Origin: Desulfobacter curvatus DSM 3379
Lineage (GTDB): Bacteria; Desulfobacterota; Desulfobacteria; Desulfobacterales; Desulfobacteraceae
Direction of reading: 5' to 3'
Assembly: GCF_000373985.1 (NCBI RefSeq)
Contig: NZ_KB893057.1
Coordinates: 62,001-126,000 of the forward strand
DNA: 64,000 bases
Below are positions 34,188-43,348 of the stretch, one piece after another. Position numbers and translations under genes: made by a program. The notes beneath the pieces were generated by a model. It had not been told where the DNA came from, did not search any database, and saw only the letters and a list, made by a program, of their open reading frames with translations. Each line of letters opens with the position of its first letter. Positions within the stretch are counted from its first letter, which is position 1.

Positions 34188-34964
34188 ATGACTATTGATT
34201 TCACACTTCAAAAATATGTCCGGTTTTGTCGCATAATCAAAGAGTCAAGCCTTCCGATATTGACATTTTCAGAATTCATTGAGAAAGGCCAGCCCCAATT
34301 TCCTTTAATTGTTTTGAGGCATGATATAGACAGATCATTTCAAAAAGCGGTTCAAATAGCAGAGGTGGAAGCCTCTTACGGCCTGCGGTCCACCTATTAC
34401 ATTAGAATGACAAAGCAGGTTTACAGGCCTTCAATGATCAGAAAACTGGTGCGACGGGGACATGAAGTAGGATATCATTACGAGACTTTGACCCGGGCTA
34501 AGGGCGATTGTTTTTTATCCATCTCTCTTTTTGAAGAAGAGTTAGAAATGCTTCGTAGAATTGTCAATATCAAAACAATAAGCATGCATGGAAGTCCTCT
34601 GTCCAAATGGAATAACATGGACATCTGGAAATTTTATGACTACAAAAAGTATGATGTTGATGAGATTTTATTAAGCATTGCTTACTTTAATATCCACTAT
34701 TTTACCGATACCGGGCGAAGTTGGGAACGCAGTTACAATATCAGGGATAGGGTGGGGTCAATATCGCCCCAGAATTCTATTTGTTCAACTGAGGATCTTA
34801 TTGAGTATTTGCAATTCAAGATAGAAGGGCCTGTTTTTATCAATGTTCACCCCAATAGATGGACTTCAGGTTTTTTTAATCTATGTATCAGTATTTTTTC
34901 CGATTGGGGAATTAACCAAATTAAGCGAATGATATCAAAAATCAATGGAACTTGGAACAGCTAA
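34188..34964 (+). CDS. Polysaccharide deacetylase-like protein
   Basis: The 258-residue protein resembles the NodB-homology group in which the first motif is RHDID (residues 43-47) and a later one is GHEVGYHYE. Aspartate and histidines for metal binding are present, but the standard catalytic set is altered, so it may be a deacetylase or a related hydrolase. It overlaps the following gene by 20 bp. It probably trims acetyl groups from a sugar of the glycan encoded here. No signal peptide is seen, which suggests a cytoplasmic precursor as substrate. Confidence 0.65.
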   Translation: MTIDFTLQKYVRFCRIIKESSLPILTFSEFIEKGQPQFPLIVLRHDIDRSFQKAVQIAEVEASYGLRSTYYIRMTKQVYRPSMIRKLVRRGHEVGYHYETLTRAKGDCFLSISLFEEELEMLRRIVNIKTISMHGSPLSKWNNMDIWKFYDYKKYDVDEILLSIAYFNIHYFTDTGRSWERSYNIRDRVGSISPQNSICSTEDLIEYLQFKIEGPVFINVHPNRWTSGFFNLCISIFSDWGINQIKRMISKINGTWNS

Positions 34965-35946
34965 AAATCAGTTTTTAATACTGCCCCAAAATTTATATAA
35001 GGAATGGGATAGATTCGTTGATATCAGTCCCCAGGGAAGTGTATTTGCTAAAACCCATTACCTTGACGCCATAGGTTTTCCCTATCAAATTGGTGTGCTG
35101 GTAAAAAAAGGGAATATTGCAGGAGGAATCATTCTTGTCAAAAGTGAAATAAAAACATATTCTAACCCTTTATTCGCAAAATATCTTGGTATTCTACTAA
35201 GACCCGTTGAAGGGAAATATGCAAATAAAATTACTATTGAAAAGAAAATTATAGAGCAAATTGTTTCGAACATTAAGTGGTGTAAAACCTTTGATTACAC
35301 ATTTCATTACGATTTTCAGAACTGGATGCCTTTTTATTGGGCTGGGTACAGGCAGGAATCAAAATATACGTATCTAATAAGCAATTTGAAAAACATGGAT
35401 TCTCTCTATGACAAGATGCAGTCAAACGCTCGTAAAAATATGAGGAAAGCAGTAAAGAACAATATAAGCATAATTTATGATATCTGCCCGGAAAATTTTT
35501 ATCGGATCAACGAAATGACATTTCTGAGACAGGGCGGGCCAATTCCATATTCTCTGAGTTTTTTCAAACGATTCTATGCAGCATTAAAAAAAAAGGATTC
35601 AATTAAGCTGTTAGGTGCTTTTGATAGGCAACAAAGGTGCCATTCTGTCTGCGGGCTTGTATATGATAACAAAGCCTGTCACCTTTTATTAAACGGGAGT
35701 AATCCTGATTTGCCGAATATGGAAGCTAATACGCTATTGGTTGGCAAGGCAATTGAATATGCCTCACAGGTTTCTGAGGTATTTGATTTTGAAGGGTCAA
35801 TGATAAAATCAATTGAAAGATTTTATCGCGGCTTTGGAGGTGTTATGACTCCCTATCACAATATTTGGAAAGATAATTTTTTCAATTTCTGCAAGAAAAA
35901 CGCACTTAAAAAATATAAGAAAATAAGATATGGAAAGACGTTTTAA
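34945..35946 (+). CDS. GNAT/FemAB-like acyltransferase
   Basis: The 333-residue protein has the duplicated GNAT-like fold of the FemAB/CelD-type group: NARKNMRKAVKNN followed by a core with KLLGAFDRQQRCHSVCGLV, LLLNGSNPDL and FDFEGSMIKSIERFYRGFGG. The last motif is common in such proteins from polysaccharide loci. Members transfer aminoacyl or acyl groups to sugars or peptidoglycan precursors. It overlaps both neighbours by about 20 bp, indicating translational coupling with the deacetylase-like and sulfotransferase genes. Donor and acceptor are unknown. Confidence 0.7.
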   Translation: MELGTAKNQFLILPQNLYKEWDRFVDISPQGSVFAKTHYLDAIGFPYQIGVLVKKGNIAGGIILVKSEIKTYSNPLFAKYLGILLRPVEGKYANKITIEKKIIEQIVSNIKWCKTFDYTFHYDFQNWMPFYWAGYRQESKYTYLISNLKNMDSLYDKMQSNARKNMRKAVKNNISIIYDICPENFYRINEMTFLRQGGPIPYSLSFFKRFYAALKKKDSIKLLGAFDRQQRCHSVCGLVYDNKACHLLLNGSNPDLPNMEANTLLVGKAIEYASQVSEVFDFEGSMIKSIERFYRGFGGVMTPYHNIWKDNFFNFCKKNALKKYKKIRYGKTF

Positions 35947-36895
35947 TGCTTACCGGATATTTATGTTAAAGTTGCAACAATGTGTTGGTAATTTATCAAT
36001 ATTGCGATCTTTTGAAACTGGTTTATTAAATCAGGTTGATGAAAGAGGTACTCTTCCGCCAATCTTTATTGTTGGCTCCCCAAGAACGGGATCAACACTA
36101 TTGTTTCAACTTATGATCGCAAAATATCATTTTAGTTATATTAATAATATTCAATCTTTTTTTTATGGAACTCCTGCATTGGCAGCAAGACTTACCCATA
36201 AAATGACAAAAAAACACCCTGAATCTTTTTGTTTAAAAAGCAGATATGGGTATATCAGGGGCATTTTCTCCCCGGCCGAAGCCGGGTTGATGTTTCGAAA
36301 CTGGTTTACTGATGATATGAATCATGGGTTATTGAATACTGATGAACGGCATAAAAAAAAGGTAAGAAAAACACTCAACTATTTCACATCATTTTTTTCC
36401 TCCCCTTTTCTTGGGAAAAATTTATATAATAGTCTGAGGCTTAAAAGAATATCCACTATATTTCCAGAAGCCTTTTATATATGGGTGAAGCGTGAGCCTT
36501 TGTACACATGTCAGTCGCTGCTAAAAATGCGGGAGCAGCTTTATGGGTCAAGGCAAAAATGGGCAAGTGTCAAACCTTTTAATTATGACAGCCTGAAAGC
36601 GTATGATCCGTTTGAACAAGTTGCAGAGCAGGTAAAATCTATTGATGAATACATAGAAGAGAATATAGACAATGAACAATATATTATAATTAATTATGAA
36701 GATCTTTGTACTTCCCCAGATATGGAATTGGGCAGGATTTCAGAGAAATATTGTAAACTATACGGAATACATTTACGAACCAGAACACTGCTGAATATTG
36801 AGTTGAATTTGAGAAACAAGCAGGAGCTTGACGATATCGAGTGGCAGCAGCTTCGCAGTGCAGTTAATAGATCATATGAAGATCGCCGTTTATAA
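35930..36895 (+). CDS. Sulfotransferase family protein
   Basis: The 321-residue protein carries the phosphosulfate-binding loop FIVGSPRTGSTLLFQL (about residues 46-61) and the downstream VKREPLYTCQSLLKMRE region that resembles the second PAPS-binding motif of the Sulfotransfer_3 group. It would transfer sulfate from PAPS to a hydroxyl or amine of a glycan. It overlaps the acyltransferase gene by 17 bp. For a sulfate-reducing type of cell (APS is made in quantity) a PAPS-dependent enzyme is noteworthy, since PAPS needs APS kinase, not seen in this window. Confidence 0.75.
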   Translation: MERRFNAYRIFMLKLQQCVGNLSILRSFETGLLNQVDERGTLPPIFIVGSPRTGSTLLFQLMIAKYHFSYINNIQSFFYGTPALAARLTHKMTKKHPESFCLKSRYGYIRGIFSPAEAGLMFRNWFTDDMNHGLLNTDERHKKKVRKTLNYFTSFFSSPFLGKNLYNSLRLKRISTIFPEAFYIWVKREPLYTCQSLLKMREQLYGSRQKWASVKPFNYDSLKAYDPFEQVAEQVKSIDEYIEENIDNEQYIIINYEDLCTSPDMELGRISEKYCKLYGIHLRTRTLLNIELNLRNKQELDDIEWQQLRSAVNRSYEDRRL

Positions 36896-36913
36896 AATTA
36901 AAGGTAACACTAA

Positions 36914-38113
36914 ATGCATATTTTAGTCCTTGCTCCTGGTTTTCCCACCTTATCAAAATTAAAAAAAGAAAAAGGCAATTTTTATGGCGGCTCCTTTGTC
37001 CTTCCCGAAGTTTTAGCCTATCATTCTGCAGGGGCTATAGTAACGGTCCTTACACCACATGTCCCAGGTCTGCCAAGGAAAGAAACAATAAAAAAGGGGA
37101 TTAATGTCATCCGGTTTAGGTATTTTTTTCCTTATCGATGGCAAAAAGTCAGATTGCCGAAACATCCCCTTTATTCTTCTAAATTATTATGGCTGCGTAT
37201 GTTTCAGCTTCCTCTTTTCATCCTATTTTTTTTCATATCCATTTATCGTTTTAGACATACCATTGACATTATCCATGCGAATTGGACGCCTACTGCATTA
37301 TTGGCAATTCCTTATAAAGCTATATTTAATATTCCAGTTGTTTTAACATACCGTGGATCAGATTTAAGATTATTGCCCTTTATAATCAATAAATTTATTA
37401 TTCGAAAGGTAACCGCTGTTCTGGATATATGGGGCAACATGGAATTTGCCAGAAAATATCAACCTTATTTAAGAAACAAAGCAGTCAAACTTCCCCTTAT
37501 CACGAGAACAATTGAAACCTCTTCTATGGAGAATAAAAAAAGGACAGGTAACAAAGCACAATTTGTTTTTATTGGGCGTTTAAGTATCTTGCCGGATATC
37601 CATAAGGGGCTTGACATCATTGTTCCCGCGGCTAATGAGTTGAGAAAGAAATATGAAGAGTTTAGAGTGGTTATTCTCGGAGACGGGCCATCAAAAGCCT
37701 TTATTCAACAGCAGATCAATTCTTATAATTTAAGTTCCCACGTAGAGCTATGCGGCTACAGGCATGATATTTTTAAGTTCTTATCCCATAGCAGCGCAGT
37801 GATAGGCGGTGTTGGGCTGAATGCTGTCGTCACTGAAAGTGCTTACAGCAAGGCGCTTTTACTTCTGCCTGATGATGAAAGATGGAATAATGATATCTGG
37901 GTGCATAAATATAACGCTTTATTGTACCACCCTGAAACAGCTAGTGCTTTGGCTGAAATAATGACTTATGTTATTGAGCAGCCAGATAAATGTGAACAAA
38001 TCGCATTAAACGGTTTTAAGACAATTAGAAAGTATGTTTTGGATATAAAGGATGGCGGAAAAGTATATATAGATGCATTTCATACAATTATCGGGAATAC
38101 TGGAAAACTTTAG
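36914..38113 (+). CDS. Glycosyltransferase, GT4 family
   Basis: The 399-residue protein has the GT-B fold: an N-terminal acceptor half (HILVLAPGFPTLSKL, GGSFVLPEV) and a C-terminal donor half (FVFIGRLSILPDIHKGLDI, VVILGDGPSKAF, VELCGYRHDIFKFL). The usual E-x7-E is partly kept in GVGLNAVVTESAYSKALLL. Such enzymes are retaining transferases using nucleotide sugars in the cytoplasm. It lies 18 bp after the sulfotransferase gene. Acceptor unknown. Confidence 0.8.
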   Translation: MHILVLAPGFPTLSKLKKEKGNFYGGSFVLPEVLAYHSAGAIVTVLTPHVPGLPRKETIKKGINVIRFRYFFPYRWQKVRLPKHPLYSSKLLWLRMFQLPLFILFFFISIYRFRHTIDIIHANWTPTALLAIPYKAIFNIPVVLTYRGSDLRLLPFIINKFIIRKVTAVLDIWGNMEFARKYQPYLRNKAVKLPLITRTIETSSMENKKRTGNKAQFVFIGRLSILPDIHKGLDIIVPAANELRKKYEEFRVVILGDGPSKAFIQQQINSYNLSSHVELCGYRHDIFKFLSHSSAVIGGVGLNAVVTESAYSKALLLLPDDERWNNDIWVHKYNALLYHPETASALAEIMTYVIEQPDKCEQIALNGFKTIRKYVLDIKDGGKVYIDAFHTIIGNTGKL

Positions 38114-38155
38114 CGGGTCTGCTGTTTTTTTTAATATTGTTTAAGTAATGATTGA

Positions 38156-39124
38156 ATGCAGAATTCAAGTTTAAAAGGCATAAAAGCAAAATTTAAGTAT
38201 TGGAGATGTATGAGCTTGTTTCTGTATTCTGCTGTTTTTTTTCTTTTTTTTGCGATATGTAAAAAAATGTATGCGGAGTGGGGCTCCATAGACTGGGAAA
38301 AACTCGACATTAAAGGACTCTGGCTTATTCTGGCGTCTTTATCGATAATGGCCAATAGCCTTTTGCAGGTTCTGATTTGGAAGAAGGTTTTGGCTATATT
38401 TCATTATGAAATTCCGTATTCGATATGTTTCAGAATAGAAATGATTTCCCAGATAGGCAAATATCTTCCCGGAAAAGTGGGGCTGGTTTTTACCAAACTT
38501 ATTGAATGCAATAAAGTTGGAATTCCAAACAAAGTTTCAATTATAGCAGCATCATACCATGTTGGCATGGGGTTATACTTCCAATGCCTGATTGGAATGA
38601 TTACTCTGCCTGTGATTCTCAATGCAACAGAATATATTAATATAGGATTCTCAATAACAGATTATACTATTCTGTTATTTATTGGATTTATCCTGATATA
38701 CCCCCAATTTTTTGTTTGTTTTATCAATTTTTTTTTTGCAGCAATCAAAAAAGAGCCGGTTGAAATTTATTTAAAATTTTATGATTGGATCTATATTTGT
38801 TCAATTTTTATCTTGCAGGCGTTTATTAGTGGATGTATTGGTCTTTTTTTGCTGAATACCTTTTACTTTATACCGTTTGAAAAAATACCCTATATAATGG
38901 GGGCAAGATCCTGGGCATTTTTAATAGGACTTTTGAATCTATTTGCTCCTTCGGGTATCGGGGTTCGGGATGGGATTCTAGTTGAATTATATTCATATCT
39001 CATTCCAATACCCATTGCGTTTGCCGTTGCCATTGCATCAAGACTGGCTGGTACAATTGTTGAGTGGTGTTTAATAGGAATCGCTTTATTTTTTAGGTCA
39101 AAAGAATATAGGAAAGAGGAATAA
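38156..39124 (+). CDS. UPF0104/LPG-synthase-like multi-pass membrane protein
   Basis: The 322-residue protein has about eight hydrophobic helices and the pattern GKYLPGKVGLVF, then LLNLFAPSGIGVRDGILVELY, which marks the flippase-like UPF0104 group related to lysylphosphatidylglycerol synthase and AglD. In polysaccharide loci such proteins may carry lipid-linked sugars across the membrane or modify them. It is the only candidate flippase in the cluster, since no Wzx or Wzy is seen. It lies 7 bp before the epimerase gene. Confidence 0.75.
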   Translation: MQNSSLKGIKAKFKYWRCMSLFLYSAVFFLFFAICKKMYAEWGSIDWEKLDIKGLWLILASLSIMANSLLQVLIWKKVLAIFHYEIPYSICFRIEMISQIGKYLPGKVGLVFTKLIECNKVGIPNKVSIIAASYHVGMGLYFQCLIGMITLPVILNATEYINIGFSITDYTILLFIGFILIYPQFFVCFINFFFAAIKKEPVEIYLKFYDWIYICSIFILQAFISGCIGLFLLNTFYFIPFEKIPYIMGARSWAFLIGLLNLFAPSGIGVRDGILVELYSYLIPIPIAFAVAIASRLAGTIVEWCLIGIALFFRSKEYRKEE

Positions 39125-39131
39125 TCAGGCT

Positions 39132-40139
39132 ATGGATATCAGAGGGAAACGGTTTTTGGTAATCGGAGGCGCAGGCTTCATCGGATCAACACTTGTGGAT
39201 CAATTAATACAGGAGGATGTCGCTGAAATTCGTGTTTATGATAACTTTACGCGGGGAAGCGAAGAAAATTTGGCTGCAGCATTAAAAGACCCGAGAGTAA
39301 AAATATATGAGCTTGGCGGGGACCTGCTCCACAGAGATATTTTAAACAGTGCCATGAATGATATTGATGGCGTGTTTCATCTGGCGGCACTTTGGTTGCT
39401 TCATTGCTATGATTATCCCCGATCCGCATTTGAAGTGAATATAGGTGGTACGTTTAATGTGCTTGAAGCAATGCTCAACAAGGGCGTACGTCGACTGGTT
39501 TACTCCTCTTCTGCAAGCGTCTACGGAGACGCAGTTGAAGAGCCTATGACCGAAGAGCATCCTTACAATAATAATAATTTTTACGGTGCAACTAAAATTG
39601 CTGGTGAGCAGATGTGCCGGGCCCTTTATCACCGCTACAAGAAAACGGATCAGCATTTTGATTACACGGGCCTCAGGTATATGAATGTTTACGGCCCCCG
39701 GCAGGATTATCAGGGGACATATATTGCCGTGATCATGAAAATTTTGGATCGATTAGACAATGGATTGCCGCCGGTTGTTTATGGGGATGGCAGCCAGGCT
39801 TATGATTTTGTGTATGTAGGCGATTGTGCAAAGGCAAATATTCAAGCGATGAAATCCGACGCAACGGATTCATTTTACAATGTAGGAACAGGTATAAAGA
39901 CCTCAATTGAGCAGCTTGCCCGCCTCATCCTGGAAATAACAGGTTCGGACTTGGATATTGAGTATAAAGAGGGGGGATTGACCTTTGTTAAGAACAGAGT
40001 TGGGTCTCCAGTTAAAGCTGAAAAAGAAATCAATTTTAAAGCAGATATAGGGCTAAAACAAGGGTTGAAGCGTCTGATTGAATGGCGAAATGCTCATAAG
40101 AAGGAAGTGGAAAAGCGAAGAGAAAAGGCTAAATCATAA
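39132..40139 (+). CDS. NAD-dependent epimerase/dehydratase (nucleotide sugar)
   Basis: The 335-residue short-chain enzyme has the Rossmann motif VIGGAGFIGSTLVDQL, the SSSASVYG serine segment and the catalytic YGATK (YxxxK) set. C-terminal features (GLRYMNVYGPRQDYQG, YDFVYVGD) are those of sugar nucleotide epimerases and dehydratases. It overlaps the aminotransferase gene by one base, so the two probably act in succession on one nucleotide sugar, the keto product being aminated next. Whether it is a 4-epimerase, dehydratase or oxidase cannot be decided from motifs. Confidence 0.8.
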   Translation: MDIRGKRFLVIGGAGFIGSTLVDQLIQEDVAEIRVYDNFTRGSEENLAAALKDPRVKIYELGGDLLHRDILNSAMNDIDGVFHLAALWLLHCYDYPRSAFEVNIGGTFNVLEAMLNKGVRRLVYSSSASVYGDAVEEPMTEEHPYNNNNFYGATKIAGEQMCRALYHRYKKTDQHFDYTGLRYMNVYGPRQDYQGTYIAVIMKILDRLDNGLPPVVYGDGSQAYDFVYVGDCAKANIQAMKSDATDSFYNVGTGIKTSIEQLARLILEITGSDLDIEYKEGGLTFVKNRVGSPVKAEKEINFKADIGLKQGLKRLIEWRNAHKKEVEKRREKAKS

Positions 40140-41239
40140 TGAAAATTCCATTGATAAAGCCGTACATCACAGATGAGGTTAAGGACGAGGTGCTGAAGGT
40201 TCTTGACTCGGGTTTTCTCACGGAAGGTGAACAAACCAGGGCGTTGGAGGAAGCGGTTGGCCAATATTTAAACGTGTCCCATGTGGTGGCCGTATGTAAT
40301 TGCACCTTAGGTCTTGAGATGGCACTTCGGGCATTGGGCATCGGCTCTGGTGATGAAGTTATTGTGCCGGATTATACCTATCCTGCAACAGCTTCGGTCG
40401 TAAATATTGTTGGTGCGGATATTGTTCTTGTTGATGTAAATCCGTCCAACATGCTAATTGACTATGACGTCATTGAAAAAGCCATCACCCCAAAAACAAA
40501 GGCTATTCTTCCGGTATCCCTTTTTGGATGTCCCCTTGATTATACTCGGTTAGACGCCTTAAAAAAAAAGTATGGCATCTATGTAATTGAAGATGCCGCC
40601 TGTTCCCTTGGGGTTAAATCTCAAAATCAGTTTGCTGGGTCTTTGGCCGATATTTCTGTGTTTAGCTTACATCCACGGAAATTCATCACCACAGGAGAAG
40701 GGGGCTTGGTTACGACAAATAAACCGAATCTTGCACATTGGATGAATTCGTATAAGCATTTTGGAATTGGCGAATCTGAGTCGAGAGAGAAAACCGCTTT
40801 TGTTCAAATCGGTACCAATTATAAATTGAGCAATATTCAGGCTGCTGTCGGCCTGGTTCAAATGAAGCATATTAACAAATTATTGGAAAGCAGGATTCAG
40901 TTAGCTAAAAATTATAAAAGAATGCTTTTAGGTGTTGAGGGGATCTCATTGCCAGAATATCCGGAGAATGGGAGACACTCTTTCCAGTCATTTTGCATAT
41001 TTGTAGAAGACAGGAATAGAATTATGGAACGGCTTAGATCAAAAGGGATTGAGGTTCAGATTGGAACTTACAGCCTGCACATGCATCCAGCCTTTTATAA
41101 TAATCAAAAGTGCCGAGTTTCAGGTTCCGTAAAAGGAAGTGAATATGCTTATCATCACTGCCTGACATTACCAATGTATTATGGAATGACAGAAGAAATA
41201 CAAAATCAAGTGGTTCATCATCTTGTCAAAGAATTATAG
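40139..41239 (+). CDS. DegT/DnrJ/EryC1 family aminotransferase
   Basis: The 366-residue PLP enzyme has EDAACSLGV (cofactor aspartate) and the Schiff-base Lys in SLHPRKFITTGEGG. Family members aminate a keto group on a nucleotide-activated sugar, usually with glutamate as donor. It overlaps the epimerase gene by one base and is 18 bp before the AsnB-type gene. It is distinct from the WlbC-like aminotransferase downstream, so the cluster makes at least two amino sugars. Regiochemistry unknown. Confidence 0.85.
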   Translation: MKIPLIKPYITDEVKDEVLKVLDSGFLTEGEQTRALEEAVGQYLNVSHVVAVCNCTLGLEMALRALGIGSGDEVIVPDYTYPATASVVNIVGADIVLVDVNPSNMLIDYDVIEKAITPKTKAILPVSLFGCPLDYTRLDALKKKYGIYVIEDAACSLGVKSQNQFAGSLADISVFSLHPRKFITTGEGGLVTTNKPNLAHWMNSYKHFGIGESESREKTAFVQIGTNYKLSNIQAAVGLVQMKHINKLLESRIQLAKNYKRMLLGVEGISLPEYPENGRHSFQSFCIFVEDRNRIMERLRSKGIEVQIGTYSLHMHPAFYNNQKCRVSGSVKGSEYAYHHCLTLPMYYGMTEEIQNQVVHHLVKEL

Positions 41240-41257
41240 AAGAAACTGAGAGGAATC

Positions 41258-43306
41258 ATGTGCGGTATTAGTGGTGCTTTATGCCTGGATCATAGAGGGA
41301 TTGATACACAATTTTTTAAAAGCATGCTTGATGTGATCTGTCATCGAGGTCCTGATGATGCCGGCTATCTCTTATTTCATACGGGATGCCGCCATATTCA
41401 ACCGGTTTCTTTCCAGTTTAATCTAACCGATAACAATTTTAGTCATCTTTCTCCATTACTCCCTTCCATTGATTCCGTAGAAGCTCAGAGCAAGATTAAC
41501 TCTCATGACTGGGATCTTTTCTTGGGGCATAGACGGCTGAGTATCTTAGATCTTTCTTCTGCAGGGCACCAGCCGATGAGTGACCTTTCAGGGAATATTT
41601 GGATTTCATACAATGGGGAAATTTATAATTTTAAAGAATTAAGGAATGAGCTAAAAGCGCTTGGCCATCATTTTTTTACTCTGACAGATACAGAAGTCAT
41701 TATTTACGCATATATAGAGTGGGGAATTTCATGTGTTGAAAAATTTAATGGGATGTTCGCCTTTGCACTATATGATAATTTTAAAAAACAATTTTATATT
41801 GCAAGAGATAGATATGGTATAAAGCCGGTATATTATACAATTTCCCAAACTTCACCAAATCAGCGAACATTTCTTTTTGCCAGTGAAGTGAAATCAATAC
41901 TTGAATATAAGGTGTATCAGGCGGATGTCGACTGCAAGGCTCTTGTAGAGTATCTTACATTTCAAAATATATTTTCAGACAGGACTTTGTATAAAAATGT
42001 TAGGCTGTTACCTCCAGGTCATATTTTAACCATTGATCTTAAAACCAGTGACAGAATTGTCAGCATTAATGAACTAAAAAAGAAGCAGTATTGGGATTTT
42101 AATTTTACAGAGCCAAGTGGGCCTGTCAATGAGCGAGACTACCTTCATGAGTTGGAGCATTTGTTCGTTAAAGCGGTTGAACGCCAACTGGTTGCCGACG
42201 TAGAAATTGGGAGTTATTTGAGTGGCGGAATGGATAGTGGGGCCATTTCTTGTGTGTCGGCAAAATCGATTTCTGAATTGAAAACATTCACAATCGGCTT
42301 TGATATGAATTCAATTTCAGGAATGGAATTGGCATATGACGAACGATCAATTTCTGAATACATGTCCTATTTGTATAAGACTGAGCACTATGAAATGGTG
42401 CTAAAGTCAGGAGATATGGAAAGGTGCATGCCTCGTTTTGCCTGGCACCTTGAAGAGCCCCGGGTTGGGCAGAGTTATCCAAATTATTATGCATCGAAAT
42501 TAGCTGGAAATTTCGTTAAAGTTGTATTGAGCGGAACAGGCGGAGATGAACTTTTTGGTGGTTATCCGTGGCGATATTACAGGGCCGTTGTAAATAAAAA
42601 TTTTTCTGATTACATTGATAAATATTACGCGTTCTGGCAGCGAATGATTTCGACAAAAGATCTGGTACAAGTGATCGCTCCAATTTTTAAAAGAGTGGAG
42701 AATGTATCAACCCGGGAGATATTCAGATCTGTTTTTCCAACAGACATAGCGTTTCCGAAGACGCCCGAAGAGTATGTGAACCAATCTTTATATTTTGAAA
42801 CCAAAACCTTTCTGCATGGTTTATTTGTAGTGGAGGATAAATTAAGTATGGCCCACTCTCTTGAATCACGAGTCCCATTCATGGATAATGATTTGGTTGA
42901 TTTTGCCATGAAATTACCGGTAAGTTTAAAATTAGGAAGACTTCAGAACGTAATCTCTTTTGATGAAAATGAAATTGGTAATAAAAAAAATAAGTATTTT
43001 TTTAAAAGCCGGGATGGCAAACTTTTATTACGCCGGATGATGAAACGTTATGTGCCGGATAAAATAGCAAATGGAGTAAAGCAGGGGTTTTCATCTCCTG
43101 ACCAAAGCTGGTTTAAAGGAGACAGCATGGATTATGTAAAAAAACGTATATTCAATAAAAATGCACGAATATACGACTATCTGTCTTCTGATATTACAAT
43201 GAATCTTGTAAACCAGCACCTGGACGGTTCTCAAAACAGGCGGTTGCTAATTTGGTCTTTGCTTAATCTGGAACAATGGTTGGAGATATTTATACCTTCA
43301 CAATAG
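41258..43306 (+). CDS. AsnB-type glutamine-dependent amidotransferase
   Basis: The 682-residue protein has the N-terminal Ntn glutaminase domain (Cys2 in MCGISGAL; HRGPDDAGY; SYNGEIYNF) and a C-terminal ATP-pyrophosphatase synthetase domain with SYLSGGMDSG and LSGTGGDELFGGYPWRY. About 60 extra residues lie between HRGPDDAGY and GHRRLSILDLS, typical of forms in O-antigen loci. Housekeeping asparagine synthesis is possible. More likely (inference) it amidates the carboxyl of a uronic acid sugar, as reported for WbpS/WbmE-type enzymes, because the next three genes make a diacetamido-glucuronate. Confidence 0.8.
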   Translation: MCGISGALCLDHRGIDTQFFKSMLDVICHRGPDDAGYLLFHTGCRHIQPVSFQFNLTDNNFSHLSPLLPSIDSVEAQSKINSHDWDLFLGHRRLSILDLSSAGHQPMSDLSGNIWISYNGEIYNFKELRNELKALGHHFFTLTDTEVIIYAYIEWGISCVEKFNGMFAFALYDNFKKQFYIARDRYGIKPVYYTISQTSPNQRTFLFASEVKSILEYKVYQADVDCKALVEYLTFQNIFSDRTLYKNVRLLPPGHILTIDLKTSDRIVSINELKKKQYWDFNFTEPSGPVNERDYLHELEHLFVKAVERQLVADVEIGSYLSGGMDSGAISCVSAKSISELKTFTIGFDMNSISGMELAYDERSISEYMSYLYKTEHYEMVLKSGDMERCMPRFAWHLEEPRVGQSYPNYYASKLAGNFVKVVLSGTGGDELFGGYPWRYYRAVVNKNFSDYIDKYYAFWQRMISTKDLVQVIAPIFKRVENVSTREIFRSVFPTDIAFPKTPEEYVNQSLYFETKTFLHGLFVVEDKLSMAHSLESRVPFMDNDLVDFAMKLPVSLKLGRLQNVISFDENEIGNKKNKYFFKSRDGKLLLRRMMKRYVPDKIANGVKQGFSSPDQSWFKGDSMDYVKKRIFNKNARIYDYLSSDITMNLVNQHLDGSQNRRLLIWSLLNLEQWLEIFIPSQ

Positions 43307-43348
43307 GGTTTAGATTAGAAAAGCATTAAGTGTAGCTTGGAGGAAATA

